A stretch of 6,996 nt of DNA. It comes from Sphingomonadaceae bacterium. GTDB lineage: Bacteria; Pseudomonadota; Alphaproteobacteria; Sphingomonadales; Sphingomonadaceae. Positions 1 to 6,839 of this stretch are shown piece by piece. Both the position numbers and the translations under genes were made by a program. Every line of letters starts with the position of its first letter. The stretch's first letter is position 1. The stretch is from positions 5,484 to 12,479 of the forward strand of contig JACFNY010000031.1 in the NCBI GenBank assembly GCA_019454625.1, given 5' to 3'. Below the pieces are notes generated by a model. That model worked only from the letters and a program-made list of their open reading frames with translations. It was not told where the DNA came from and did not search any database.

Positions 1-485
1 ACGAGCAGCCCGACCGCGATCGGCAGCACCAGCGGCTCCATCCCGGAGCGCACGACGGTGAGGCCTTCCACGGCGGAGAGCACCGAGATCGCCGGGGTGA
101 TCATGCTGTCGCCGTAGAACAGCGCCGTCGCGAACACGCCGAGCAGGATGATCAGCGGCCCGATCCGGGAATGCGCCGTGCGCCGCGAGATCAGCGCCAG
201 CAGCGCGAGGCTGCCGCCCTGCCCCTTGTTGTCCGCGCGCATCAGGATGGTGACGTACTGGATGCTCACCACCAGCGTCATCGACCAGAAGATCAGGCTG
301 ATGACGCCGTAGACGTGCATGGTGTCGAGCGCGAGCGGGTGGTGGCCGACGAACGTCTCGCGGAAGGCGTAGAGCGGCGAGGTGCCGATGTCGCCGAACA
401 CGATGCCGATGGCGGCGACCGCGAGCTTGGCGATGCCGTCGTGGCGGTCGGAGGCCGACGCGTGCGGGTTGTGGGGTCCGGTCAT
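1..485 (-). CDS. kup: Kup-family potassium uptake protein, N-terminal part (cut by window edge)
   Basis: This encodes the first 161 residues of a Kup (KUP/HAK/KT) potassium transporter, an inner-membrane protein that takes up K+ with protons; the family is usually about 620-650 residues. The family signature [10 protein letters not shown] is at residues 31-40, inside the first membrane segment (about 19-40). A second hydrophobic segment lies at about 57-82. A third, about 109-138, carries [18 protein letters not shown] (124-141), also highly conserved in Kup. The polar first 18 residues are cytosolic. ATG at 485 is chosen because the frame meets a TGA about 60 bp upstream and no other ATG lies between; no strong ribosome binding site is visible. 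The gene lies 162 bp downstream of the Lrp-family gene on the same strand and probably has its own promoter, which I cannot place. The family call is firm; the C-terminal two thirds are outside the window. Confidence 0.95.
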   Translation of the reverse strand, partial: MTGPHNPHASASDRHDGIAKLAVAAIGIVFGDIGTSPLYAFRETFVGHHPLALDTMHVYGVISLIFWSMTLVVSIQYVTILMRADNKGQGGSLALLALISRRTAHSRIGPLIILLGVFATALFYGDSMITPAISVLSAVEGLTVVRSGMEPLVLPIAVGLL

Positions 486-647
486 GGACGGGTGCGGGAT
501 CGGCGCCGCGGTCAGCGGGCCTCGGCCCTCTGGTCCTCATATTGCCGGGTCATGCGACTCATGCCTCGCGATGCTTTCGTTCCGAACCGAAACGGCGGCG
601 GCGACTAGCATAGCGTGCCGCACTGCACAACAGGCGACCGGACTCCG

Positions 648-1094
648 CTACTCGCCGGCGATCTTGCGGATGCTCACCTGCGTCACCAGCCGCTGCACGC
701 CGGGCAGCGCGGCCAGCAGCTCCCGGTGCACGCGCTCGAAGCTGTCACCCTCCTTCACGAGGATTTTCAGCATGTAGTCCGAATCCCCGGTGATGAGGTG
801 GCCCTCGGCGATCTCGGGCGCGCGCGCCACCGCGGTCTCGAAGGCGGCGAGCGTTTCCTTGCGCTGGTCGGTCAGCGTCACCGCGACGTAGACGGCGGAC
901 GGGTTGCCCCGCGCCTCCGGCGACAGCACCGCCCGGTAGCCGCGGATGAACCCCGAATCCTCCAGGATCTTGACGCGCCGGTGCGCCGCGGACGCCGAAA
1001 GCCCCACGCGGCTGCCAAGCTGCTCGCTGGTCAATCCCGAGTCGATTGCAAGCTGGGCGATAATCTTGCGGTCTATCTGATCAAGGTCGGACAA
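648..1094 (-). CDS. Lrp/AsnC-family transcriptional regulator, probable regulator of ald
   Basis: This is a 148-residue DNA-binding regulator of the normal size for the Lrp/AsnC family. The N-terminal winged helix-turn-helix starts with LDQIDRKIIAQL (4-15) and has its recognition helix in LSASAAHRRVKILEDSGFI (32-50). The C-terminal RAM/AsnC ligand-binding and oligomerisation domain spans about 66-145 and includes the family motif GDSDYMLKI (103-111). The start codon is TTG at 1094: the frame upstream contains only sense codons without ATG, GTG or TTG until a TGA, and the TTG places the helix-turn-helix at the usual distance from the N-terminus. The purine-rich AAGGGGA lies about 10 nt upstream. 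It is divergent from ald, a common arrangement in which the regulator senses an amino acid such as alanine and controls the dehydrogenase gene (as AldR or BkdR-type regulators do). The family is certain; the target is inferred from position. Confidence 0.93.
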   Translation of the reverse strand: MSDLDQIDRKIIAQLAIDSGLTSEQLGSRVGLSASAAHRRVKILEDSGFIRGYRAVLSPEARGNPSAVYVAVTLTDQRKETLAAFETAVARAPEIAEGHLITGDSDYMLKILVKEGDSFERVHRELLAALPGVQRLVTQVSIRKIAGE

Positions 1095-1127
1095 TTTCCT
1101 GAAGTCCCCTTCTTCCTCGGGATAATC

Positions 1128-1155
1128 TCTATATCAAAACCCTCGCCGCCGACAA
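1128..1155 (-). promoter_or_regulatory. Candidate sigma-70 promoter of the Lrp-family gene
   Basis: On the minus strand there is a TTGTCG box (1155-1150), a 16-nt spacer and a TATAGA box (1133-1128), each matching the consensus at four of six positions. Transcription would begin near 1121, giving a leader of about 26 nt before the TTG start. The region is clearly more AT-rich than the flanking coding DNA. This was assigned by eye. Confidence 0.4.
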
Positions 1156-1191
1156 CTTCACAAACTTTTCCGACACGATTTCCGGTAAATT
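1154..1191 (+). promoter_or_regulatory. Candidate ald promoter and Lrp-type operator region
   Basis: The ald side of the divergent gap contains a direct repeat AACTT (1154-1158 and 1163-1167). It also contains an imperfect inverted repeat, ATTT-ccggt-AAAT (1178-1190), and three related (T/A)TTCC motifs at 1167-1171, 1179-1183 and 1189-1193, roughly one helical turn apart. A possible -10 element TAAATT (1186-1191) has no convincing -35 partner, which would fit a promoter that needs an activator. Short AT-rich arms flanking a GC centre and helical phasing are typical of Lrp/AsnC binding sites. That the neighbouring regulator binds here is an inference. Confidence 0.35.
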
Positions 1192-1225
1192 CCCCGCCAT
1201 TCATCAGGACGAGGGAGAACGGGTC

Positions 1226-2329
<1,104 letters not shown>

Positions 2330-2354
2330 ACGGTTTCATCCCGGGCAAAAGAAA

Positions 2355-2379
2355 GGGCCGGAGGCATCGCCTCCGGCCC
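2355..2379. terminator. Bidirectional intrinsic terminator between ald and the barrel gene
   Basis: GGGCCGGAGGC (2355-2365) pairs perfectly with GCCTCCGGCCC (2369-2379) across a three-base ATC loop, an 11-bp GC-rich stem. Read on the minus strand, the stem is followed directly by TTTCTTTT, a proper U-rich tract for ending the outer-membrane gene whose stop lies 24 bp before it. Read on the plus strand it is followed by AACTGTTTT, a weaker tract that would end ald. It lies between two convergent stop codons, which supports a shared terminator. Confidence 0.85.
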
Positions 2380-2402
2380 AACTGTTTTCGGACCGACAGT
2401 CG

Positions 2403-3008
2403 TCAGAAGCGGAACGCGAGGCCCGCCAGAACCTGATCGGCCGCATAACCGCTGTCCATGTCGCGGTGGCGGTATTCGGTGCGGATGCTCGCCGCCTCGT
2501 TGAGGCCGTATTCGAGACCGCCGCCGTAGAGGATGCCGTCCGACCAGCCCTTGTCGCTCGCCGAGGCCACGCCCTCGATGGTCGAGACCGTGGAGACGCG
2601 CGTCCGCTCGGCGCCGTAGCCGAGGCGGCCGTAGACGAGCAGGTTCGGCGTCGCGAGGAAGCCCGCGCGCGCGCTCACGTCGTAGTTCCACTTGGGGTCG
2701 ATCTCGGCGGTGAGCCCGGCGACCGGCGTGCCGCGCAGCGTCTTGCCGCCGAAGCCGATGCCGGCCTCGACGCCGACGATCACGTTGTTGCCGACGCCGT
2801 AGTCGTAGCCGGCGAAGACGCCGTAGTCGATGCCGTCGCGGTTCCTTTCGAAATCCTGAACTCCGGGCAGGCCGAAGTCGAGATCGACAGACCTTTTGCC
2901 CCAGCCGATCTGGCCGCCGACGAACGCGCCGCCGATGGTCGCGTCCTGAGCAAGCGCGGACGCCGGGAGAAGGGCAGTCGCGAGCGCGGCAAGAATGAGC
3001 TTTTTCAT
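2403..3008 (-). CDS. Small outer-membrane beta-barrel protein (OmpA/OmpW-like porin family)
   Basis: This is a 201-residue secreted protein that probably folds into an eight-stranded beta-barrel in the outer membrane. Residues 1-20 form a classic Sec signal peptide: the basic MKK, a hydrophobic core, then PASALA before Gln21 as the likely cleavage site. The mature part alternates hydrophobic and polar residues in glycine- and tyrosine-rich strands. Examples are FVGGQIGWG (29-37), YGVFAGYDYGV (62-72), VIVGVEAGIGFGG (77-89), LLVYGRLGYGAERT (123-136) and ILYGGGLEYGL (159-169). It ends in VLAGLAFRF, with the terminal Phe recognised by the Bam assembly machinery. The pattern fits the outer-membrane beta-barrel domain of PF13505 type. 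ATG at 3008 is chosen because it begins the signal peptide and follows AGAGGTG (3020-3014) at good spacing. The open frame extends further upstream but that part looks non-coding. The barrel class is firm; ligand and function are unknown. Confidence 0.88.
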   Translation of the reverse strand: MKKLILAALATALLPASALAQDATIGGAFVGGQIGWGKRSVDLDFGLPGVQDFERNRDGIDYGVFAGYDYGVGNNVIVGVEAGIGFGGKTLRGTPVAGLTAEIDPKWNYDVSARAGFLATPNLLVYGRLGYGAERTRVSTVSTIEGVASASDKGWSDGILYGGGLEYGLNEAASIRTEYRHRDMDSGYAADQVLAGLAFRF

Positions 3009-3022
3009 GAATACACCTCTAC

Positions 3023-3056
3023 AAAAATTGCACTGCCCGCAGTCCTGAGGCTGCGG
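3023..3056 (-). promoter_or_regulatory. Leader hairpin with downstream T-run before the barrel gene
   Basis: CCGCAG (3037-3042) pairs with CTGCGG (3051-3056), and two more G-C pairs inside can extend the stem past a one-base bulge. On the minus strand the hairpin is followed after nine bases by a run of five T (3027-3023), just before the ribosome binding site. An overlapping alternative, ACTG/CAGT (3032-3043), would compete for the same bases. This could be an attenuator-like leader or an mRNA-stabilising 5' hairpin of the kind found on abundant outer-membrane mRNAs. The role is inferred. Confidence 0.35.
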
Positions 3057-3112
3057 ACGGCGGCAGAGGTGGTGGCGAATTGCGGCCGTGAAATGGCGCG
3101 GCGGCACGGCTT

Positions 3113-3166
3113 CGGCGAACGACTGTCGAGAACGGGACGAACGACAGACAGGCTTCGACAAACGAC
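3113..3166 (-). repeat. Three 11-bp direct repeats upstream of the barrel gene (putative operator array)
   Basis: On the minus strand three related 11-mers occur: GTCGTTTGTCG (3166-3156), GTCGTTCGTCC (3145-3135) and GTCGTTCGCCG (3123-3113). GTCGTT is invariant, and the spacing is 21 and 22 bp, about two helical turns. They lie 105-158 bp upstream of the barrel-gene start in DNA with no gene, so a regulator binding one DNA face is a reasonable guess. CTGTCG (3123-3128) and CGACAG (3142-3147) also form an inverted repeat in the same stretch. No specific binding protein can be named. Confidence 0.5.
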
Positions 3167-3201
3167 GTTCAGCGCACGTTAAACCGTCATATCGGGTGGC
3201 A

Positions 3202-3224
3202 AAGAGGCCTCTAAAGCGCCTCTT
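3202..3224 (-). terminator. Weak candidate terminator overlapping the acyl-CoA dehydrogenase stop
   Basis: AAGAGGC (3202-3208) and GCCTCTT (3218-3224) can form a 7-bp stem around a nine-base loop that contains the TAG stop codon of the acyl-CoA dehydrogenase. On the minus strand only a short T-run (TTT) follows. The stem is short and overlaps the stop, so this may not be efficient. Confidence 0.3.
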
Positions 3225-4956
3225 CGGGTATCGCGAACAGCGTCTCCGCGCCGCGCGTCACCGGCCCCAGCAGCGCTGCCGCCTGCGGCAGGAACTGCTC
3301 GGCGAAGAAGCGCGCCGTCACGATCTTGGCGTTCAGGAAGGCCGGATCGCCTTCGCCCGCCGCGAGCCGCCGTTCCGCTGCCGAAGCCTGCCTCGCGAGC
3401 AGCCAGCCGCCCACGGTGAGGCCGAACATCCTGAGGTACGGCGTCGCCCCCGCGGCATTGTCGTCGCCGCCGCTCGCACCGCCGTCTGCAAGCCACGTCG
3501 TCGCGCTTTCGAGCGCGGCGAGCGCGTCTTCCAGATAAGGCACCAGCCCGCCCTGATCGTCGGCCGCGAACAGCACGAAATCCGCGCGCATGTCGGCGAA
3601 CAGGCTCTTCCAGCGCCCCTGCGGCAGCTTGCGGCCGACGAGGTCCATCGCCTGGATGCCGTTGGTGCCTTCGTAGATCGGCGCGATGCGCGCGTCGCGA
3701 TAATGCTGCGCCGCGCCCGTCTCCTCGATGAAGCCCATGCCGCCGAAGATCTGCACGCCGAGGCTCGCGACCTCGACGCCGACGTCGGTCGAGAACGCCT
3801 TCGTCACCGGCGTCAGCAGGTCGGCGAGTCCCTGCGCCTCGCGCTGCGCGAGGTCGTCCGTCCCGGCGTGTGCGCGGTCCACCGCGGCGGCGTTGAGATA
3901 GGTGAGCGCCCGCGCCGCCTCGGTCAGGCCGCGCATCGTCATCAGCATCCGACGCACGTCGGCGAATTCGACGATGCGGCGCACCTGCACGCGCTCCTTC
4001 GCGTAGGCGAGCGCGTGCTGATAGGCGCGCTCGGCGATGGAGACGCCTTGCAGGCCGACGTTGATGCGCGCGTGGTTCATCATCGTGAACATGGCGCGCA
4101 TTCCGGCGTTCTCGTCGCCGATCATGTAGCCGACGCAATCGTCGTCGTCGCCGTAGCTCATCGTGCAGGTCGGCGAGGCATGGATGCCGAGCTTGTGCTC
4201 GATCGACACGCAGCGCAGGTCGTTGCGCGCGCCGGGTGAGCCGTCCGCGTTCACGAGGAACTTCGGCACGATGAACAGCGAAATGCCCTTGGTGCCCTTC
4301 GGCGACCCCGGCGTGCGCGCGAGGACGAGGTGGATGATGTTTTCCGCCACGTCATGCTCGCCCCACGTGATGAAGATCTTCGAGCCCTTGATGCGCCACG
4401 TGCCGTCCGGCGCGGGCGTCGCGGTGGTGCGGAGCGCGCCGACGTCCGAGCCCGCCTGCGGCTCGGTGAGGTTCATCGTGCCGGTCCATTCGCCCGAGAT
4501 GATCTTGGTGAGGTAGGTCTGCTTCTGGTCCTCGGTGCCGTGCGCCGTCAGCGCCTCGATCGCGCCCTGCGACAGCATCGGGCAGAGCGACAGCGCCATG
4601 TTGGCGCTGGTCAGCTGCTCCTGCACGGCGGTCGCCAGCGCGAACGGCAGGCCCTGCCCGCCGTAGGCCGGATCGGCGCCGAGCGTCATCCAGCCGCCCT
4701 CAACATAGGCCGCATAGGCCTCGCGAAAGCCCGCGGGCAGCGTCACCGCGCCGTTGGCGAGCCTCGCGCCTTCCGTGTCGCCGATACGGTTGATCGGCGC
4801 GAATACGCCTGCGGAGAGTTTGCCCGCCTCTTCGAGGATGGCATCCGCGAGGTCCGGCGTCGCGGCCTCGAAGCGCGGCAGCCGCGCGAGGCCGGGCAGG
4901 TCAGCGATAGTTTCGAGCACGAAGCGCTGCTCGGCGAGGGGGGCGGGGTAGGTCAT
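3211..4956 (-). CDS. Acyl-CoA dehydrogenase, long type with extra N- and C-terminal domains
   Basis: This 581-residue FAD enzyme introduces a double bond into an acyl-CoA thioester and passes electrons to electron-transfer flavoprotein; it acts in fatty-acid or related acyl-CoA oxidation. The length and layout fit the roughly 590-residue branch that includes DmdC (3-methylmercaptopropionyl-CoA dehydrogenase). There is a short N-terminal extension (about 1-35), the helical N domain (about 36-158), then the beta domain with the flavin motif NLTEPQAGSD (162-171) and KGSKIFITWGEHD (190-202). The C-terminal helical domain carries the catalytic Glu429 in IYEGTNGIQAMDLVGRKL (427-444). An extra C-terminal domain of PF12806 type (about 450-575) follows. 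The segment around 321-336 (ERVQVRRIVEFADVRR) lacks a loop of about ten residues that I expect in this branch. ATG at 4956 begins the usual MTYPAPL-type N-terminus; the open frame continues upstream but is antisense to tsaC. DmdC activity cannot be claimed from sequence alone. Confidence 0.95.
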   Translation of the reverse strand: MTYPAPLAEQRFVLETIADLPGLARLPRFEAATPDLADAILEEAGKLSAGVFAPINRIGDTEGARLANGAVTLPAGFREAYAAYVEGGWMTLGADPAYGGQGLPFALATAVQEQLTSANMALSLCPMLSQGAIEALTAHGTEDQKQTYLTKIISGEWTGTMNLTEPQAGSDVGALRTTATPAPDGTWRIKGSKIFITWGEHDVAENIIHLVLARTPGSPKGTKGISLFIVPKFLVNADGSPGARNDLRCVSIEHKLGIHASPTCTMSYGDDDDCVGYMIGDENAGMRAMFTMMNHARINVGLQGVSIAERAYQHALAYAKERVQVRRIVEFADVRRMLMTMRGLTEAARALTYLNAAAVDRAHAGTDDLAQREAQGLADLLTPVTKAFSTDVGVEVASLGVQIFGGMGFIEETGAAQHYRDARIAPIYEGTNGIQAMDLVGRKLPQGRWKSLFADMRADFVLFAADDQGGLVPYLEDALAALESATTWLADGGASGGDDNAAGATPYLRMFGLTVGGWLLARQASAAERRLAAGEGDPAFLNAKIVTARFFAEQFLPQAAALLGPVTRGAETLFAIPEEAL

Positions 4957-4974
4957 CGGGCGGCCAGCTCTCGC

Positions 4975-5022
4975 TTGTGAGAGGAAACGGCGCGGGTATA
5001 GCGGGGGGCTGTGAGCGGGCAA
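4975..5022. promoter_or_regulatory. Overlapping divergent promoters sharing one -10 element
   Basis: The octamer GGTATAGC (4995-5002) can serve as -10 on both strands. On plus, TTGTGA (4975-4980), a 16-nt spacer and TATAGC (4997-5002) would start transcription near 5009, at the GTG of tsaC. On minus, TTGCCC (5022-5017), a 16-nt spacer and TATACC (5000-4995) would start near 4988, 32 nt before the acyl-CoA dehydrogenase ATG. Both promoters cannot be occupied at once. The boxes were assigned by eye; the symmetric arrangement resembles known bidirectional bacterial promoters. Confidence 0.45.
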
Positions 5023-5961
5023 CCTGATCTTTTCGGCACTGAAACCGCGCTGCCGGACACCGCGGGCCTCGCGTGCGCCGCCGCGCTGCTGCGCGCCGGC
5101 GAGGTCGTCGCCCTCCCCACCGAGACCGTCTACGGCCTCGCCGCCGATGCCACGAACGCCGAAGCCGTCGCCCGCATCTATGCCGCCAAGGGCCGCCCAT
5201 CCTTCAATCCGCTGATCGCGCACGTGAGCGGCGTCGACATGGCGGCGGCGCACGTGGAGGTGACGCCGCTCGCCCGCCGCCTGATCGACGCGTTCTGGCC
5301 GGGGCCGCTGACGCTCGTCCTGCCGAAGCGCCCCGAAAGCACGGTCGCCGCCATCGTCACCGCCGGGCTCTCGACGCTCGCCGTGCGCTGCCCCGATCAC
5401 CCGGTGCCGCAAGCCCTGATCGCCGCGCTCGGGCGCCCGCTCGCCGCGCCGTCCGCCAACGCCTCCGGGCAGATCAGCGCGACGCGCGCCGTACACGTCC
5501 TCAAAACCCTCGGCGGCCGCATCCCGCTCGTCATCGACGGCGGCGCGTGCAGGGGCGGCATCGAATCGACGATCGTCGCCGTGGATGGCGACCGCCTCCG
5601 CCTGCTGCGCCCCGGCGGCGTCCCGCGCGAGGCGCTGGAGGCCTTCGCGCCGGTCGCGCTCGCGGGCGGCAGCATCGAGGCGCCGGGCATGATGGAGAGC
5701 CACTACGCGCCCTCGAAGCCGCTCCGTCTCGAAGCGGAAAGCGCGCGCGAGGGCGAGTTCCTGATCGGCTTCGGCCCGGTCGCGGGCGACGTCAGCCTCT
5801 CCCCGGCGGGCGACCCGGTCGAGGCCGCCGCGCGCCTGTTCGACTGCCTGCACGCCGCCGACGCCGGCGGCGCGCGCGCCATCGCCGTCGCGCCCGTTCC
5901 GCCCGAAGGCCTCGGCGCCGCGATCAACGACAGGCTCCGCCGCGCCGCCGCGCCGCGCTGA
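5011..5961 (+). CDS. tsaC: L-threonylcarbamoyladenylate synthase (TsaC/Sua5 type)
   Basis: This enzyme makes threonylcarbamoyl-AMP from threonine, bicarbonate and ATP. It is the first step of the universal t6A modification at position 37 of tRNAs that read ANN codons; the TsaBDE complex completes it. The 316 residues cover a YrdC domain (about 15-205) and a Sua5 C-terminal domain, so it is the long Sua5 form. YrdC motifs are [13 protein letters not shown] (35-47), [13 protein letters not shown] (60-72), [12 protein letters not shown] (96-107), APSANASGQ (146-154), [13 protein letters not shown] (182-194) and LLRPGGVP (198-205). The interdomain linker has the Sua5-type [11 protein letters not shown] (224-234). 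The end, [13 protein letters not shown], is also typical. The start is GTG at 5011; there is no convincing ribosome binding site (only a G-run two bases away), and a candidate promoter would start the mRNA almost at the GTG. aqpZ follows 71 bp downstream on the same strand. Confidence 0.95.
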   Translation: MSGQPDLFGTETALPDTAGLACAAALLRAGEVVALPTETVYGLAADATNAEAVARIYAAKGRPSFNPLIAHVSGVDMAAAHVEVTPLARRLIDAFWPGPLTLVLPKRPESTVAAIVTAGLSTLAVRCPDHPVPQALIAALGRPLAAPSANASGQISATRAVHVLKTLGGRIPLVIDGGACRGGIESTIVAVDGDRLRLLRPGGVPREALEAFAPVALAGGSIEAPGMMESHYAPSKPLRLEAESAREGEFLIGFGPVAGDVSLSPAGDPVEAAARLFDCLHAADAGGARAIAVAPVPPEGLGAAINDRLRRAAAPR

Positions 5962-5996
5962 TTCTCCAAGGCTTCCGAATGTGTTATGGGAGGGCC

Positions 5997-6013
5997 GCCG
6001 CACGCGATGCGGC
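5997..6013 (+). other. Small hairpin in the aqpZ leader
   Basis: GCCGCA (5997-6002) pairs with TGCGGC (6008-6013) over a five-base loop, ending six bases before the AGGGGAG ribosome binding site of aqpZ. There is no U-run, so it is not an intrinsic terminator. A weak promoter-like pair, TTCTCC (5962-5967) and TTATGG (5984-5989), lies just upstream. Any role is uncertain. Confidence 0.25.
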
Positions 6014-6032
6014 TCTTCAGGGGAGCGATAGC

Positions 6033-6719
6033 ATGTTCGATCTCAAGAAACTGACAGCGGAACTCTTCGGCACCTTCTGGCTCGTCCTCGGCGGTTGCGG
6101 CAGCGCCGTGCTCGCCGCGAAATTCCCGGAGGTCGGCATCGGCCTCGCCGGTGTCGCGTTGGCGTTCGGTCTCACCGTGCTCACCGCCGCCTTCGCGCTC
6201 GGCCCGATCTCCGGCGGCCACTTCAATCCCGCCGTCACGCTCGGCCTCGCCGCGGGCGGACGCTTCAAGTGGCAGGAAGCCCCCGGCTACATCGTGGCGC
6301 AGGTGGTCGGCGCCATCCTCGCGGCGCTGCTGATCTACACGATCGCGAGCGGGCAGGCGGGCTACGCGGGCGGTATTGCCTCCAACGGCTACGGCGAGCA
6401 TTCGCCGGGCGGCTACTCGATGACCGCGGCGCTGTGGACCGAGATCGTGATGACCTTCGGCTTCCTGATCATCATCCTCGGCGCGACGGCGAAGCGCGCC
6501 TCGCCGGGATTCGCGCCCATCGCCATCGGCCTTGCGCTGACGCTCATCCACCTCATCAGCATCCCGGTGACGAACACGTCGGTGAACCCGGCGCGCTCCA
6601 CCGGCCCGGCGCTCATCGAGGGCGGCATCGCCCTCCAGCAGCTCTGGTTCTTCTGGGTCTATCCGATCGTCGGCGGCCTCGTCGCCGGCTTCGTCTACAA
6701 GTTCCTCTGGGAGGAATGA
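6033..6719 (+). CDS. aqpZ: Aquaporin Z (water channel)
   Basis: This is a 228-residue inner-membrane water channel of the MIP family, close to the 231 residues of E. coli AqpZ, with six membrane helices and two half-helices that meet in the pore. The two signature motifs are intact: HFNPAVT with NPA at 65-67, and [12 protein letters not shown] with NPA at 185-187. The aromatic/arginine selectivity filter reads Phe45, His173, Thr182 and Arg188, equivalent to Phe43, His174, Thr183 and Arg189 of E. coli AqpZ. This marks a strict water channel rather than a glycerol facilitator. Hydrophobic segments lie at about 8-28, 35-57, 82-104, 131-151, 160-180 and 203-224. ATG at 6033 follows a strong AGGGGAG ribosome binding site (6019-6025) seven bases upstream. 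It lies 71 bp after tsaC on the same strand; cotranscription is possible but not shown. A GC-rich hairpin follows the stop. Confidence 0.97.
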   Translation: MFDLKKLTAELFGTFWLVLGGCGSAVLAAKFPEVGIGLAGVALAFGLTVLTAAFALGPISGGHFNPAVTLGLAAGGRFKWQEAPGYIVAQVVGAILAALLIYTIASGQAGYAGGIASNGYGEHSPGGYSMTAALWTEIVMTFGFLIIILGATAKRASPGFAPIAIGLALTLIHLISIPVTNTSVNPARSTGPALIEGGIALQQLWFFWVYPIVGGLVAGFVYKFLWEE

Positions 6720-6727
6720 TTCCGGGC

Positions 6728-6753
6728 GGGAGGGGCGCAGCCGCGCTCCTCCC
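6728..6753 (+). terminator. GC-rich hairpin downstream of aqpZ, possible terminator
   Basis: GGGAGGGGCGC (6728-6738) pairs with GCGCTCCTCCC (6743-6753) over an AGCC loop, an 11-bp stem with one G-U pair. It lies nine bases after the aqpZ stop codon. There is no T-run after it, so it may act as a U-less or Rho-assisted terminator, or protect the mRNA 3' end. Confidence 0.5.
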
Positions 6754-6783
6754 CCTGCCGCAGAGCCACCCGACGCAAAGCCA

Positions 6784-6812
6784 TTGACAGACTCCTTATT
6801 GCGAATGATTAT
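6784..6812 (+). promoter_or_regulatory. Sigma-70 promoter of the gene at the right edge
   Basis: A perfect consensus TTGACA (6784-6789) is followed after 17 bases by GATTAT (6807-6812), which matches TATAAT at four positions. Transcription would begin near 6819, about 21 bases before the ATG at 6840. The Fur box overlaps the -10 element, so bound Fur would block RNA polymerase. Confidence 0.6.
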
Positions 6813-6819
6813 CATTTTT
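6801..6819. promoter_or_regulatory. Fur box (iron-responsive operator)
   Basis: The core AATGATTATCATT (6804-6816) is a perfect 13-base palindrome around a central T. It matches the centre of the classical 19-bp Fur consensus at 12 of 13 positions. It is the most AT-rich spot in this GC-rich stretch and overlaps the -10 of a promoter with a consensus -35. The expected effect is repression of the downstream gene when iron is plentiful. The flanking TTGCGA (6799-6804) and TCGCAA (6821-6826) form a further inverted repeat with a slightly different centre. Confidence 0.8.
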
Positions 6820-6839
6820 ATCGCAACGAGGATCGCATC

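Noticed and set aside
512..562. 16-codon minus-strand open frame ([16 protein letters not shown]) just upstream of kup
   Set aside because: It could be an upstream leader peptide, but it lacks a clear ribosome binding site and any recognisable regulatory pattern; a short frame in GC-rich DNA is expected by chance.
486..647. Gap between kup and the Lrp-family gene, searched for a promoter or terminator
   Set aside because: A TATGCT box is present on the minus strand around 610-615, but no -35 sits at an acceptable distance and no terminator hairpin is convincing.
3009..3161. Extended N-terminus of the barrel protein from a TTG at 3161
   Set aside because: It would bury a perfect signal peptide (MKK at 3008) behind 51 unlikely residues, and the ATG at 3008 has a good ribosome binding site.
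4957..6003. N-terminal extension of the acyl-CoA dehydrogenase frame, up to 930 residues in total
   Set aside because: The extension lies antisense to tsaC and resembles no protein; the normal family N-terminus begins at the ATG at 4956.
5073..6032. Apparent fusion of a tsaC-overlapping frame with aqpZ (548 residues)
   Set aside because: Upstream of 6033 the frame is the wrong frame of tsaC and Arg-rich; aqpZ has its own strong ribosome binding site and a canonical N-terminus.
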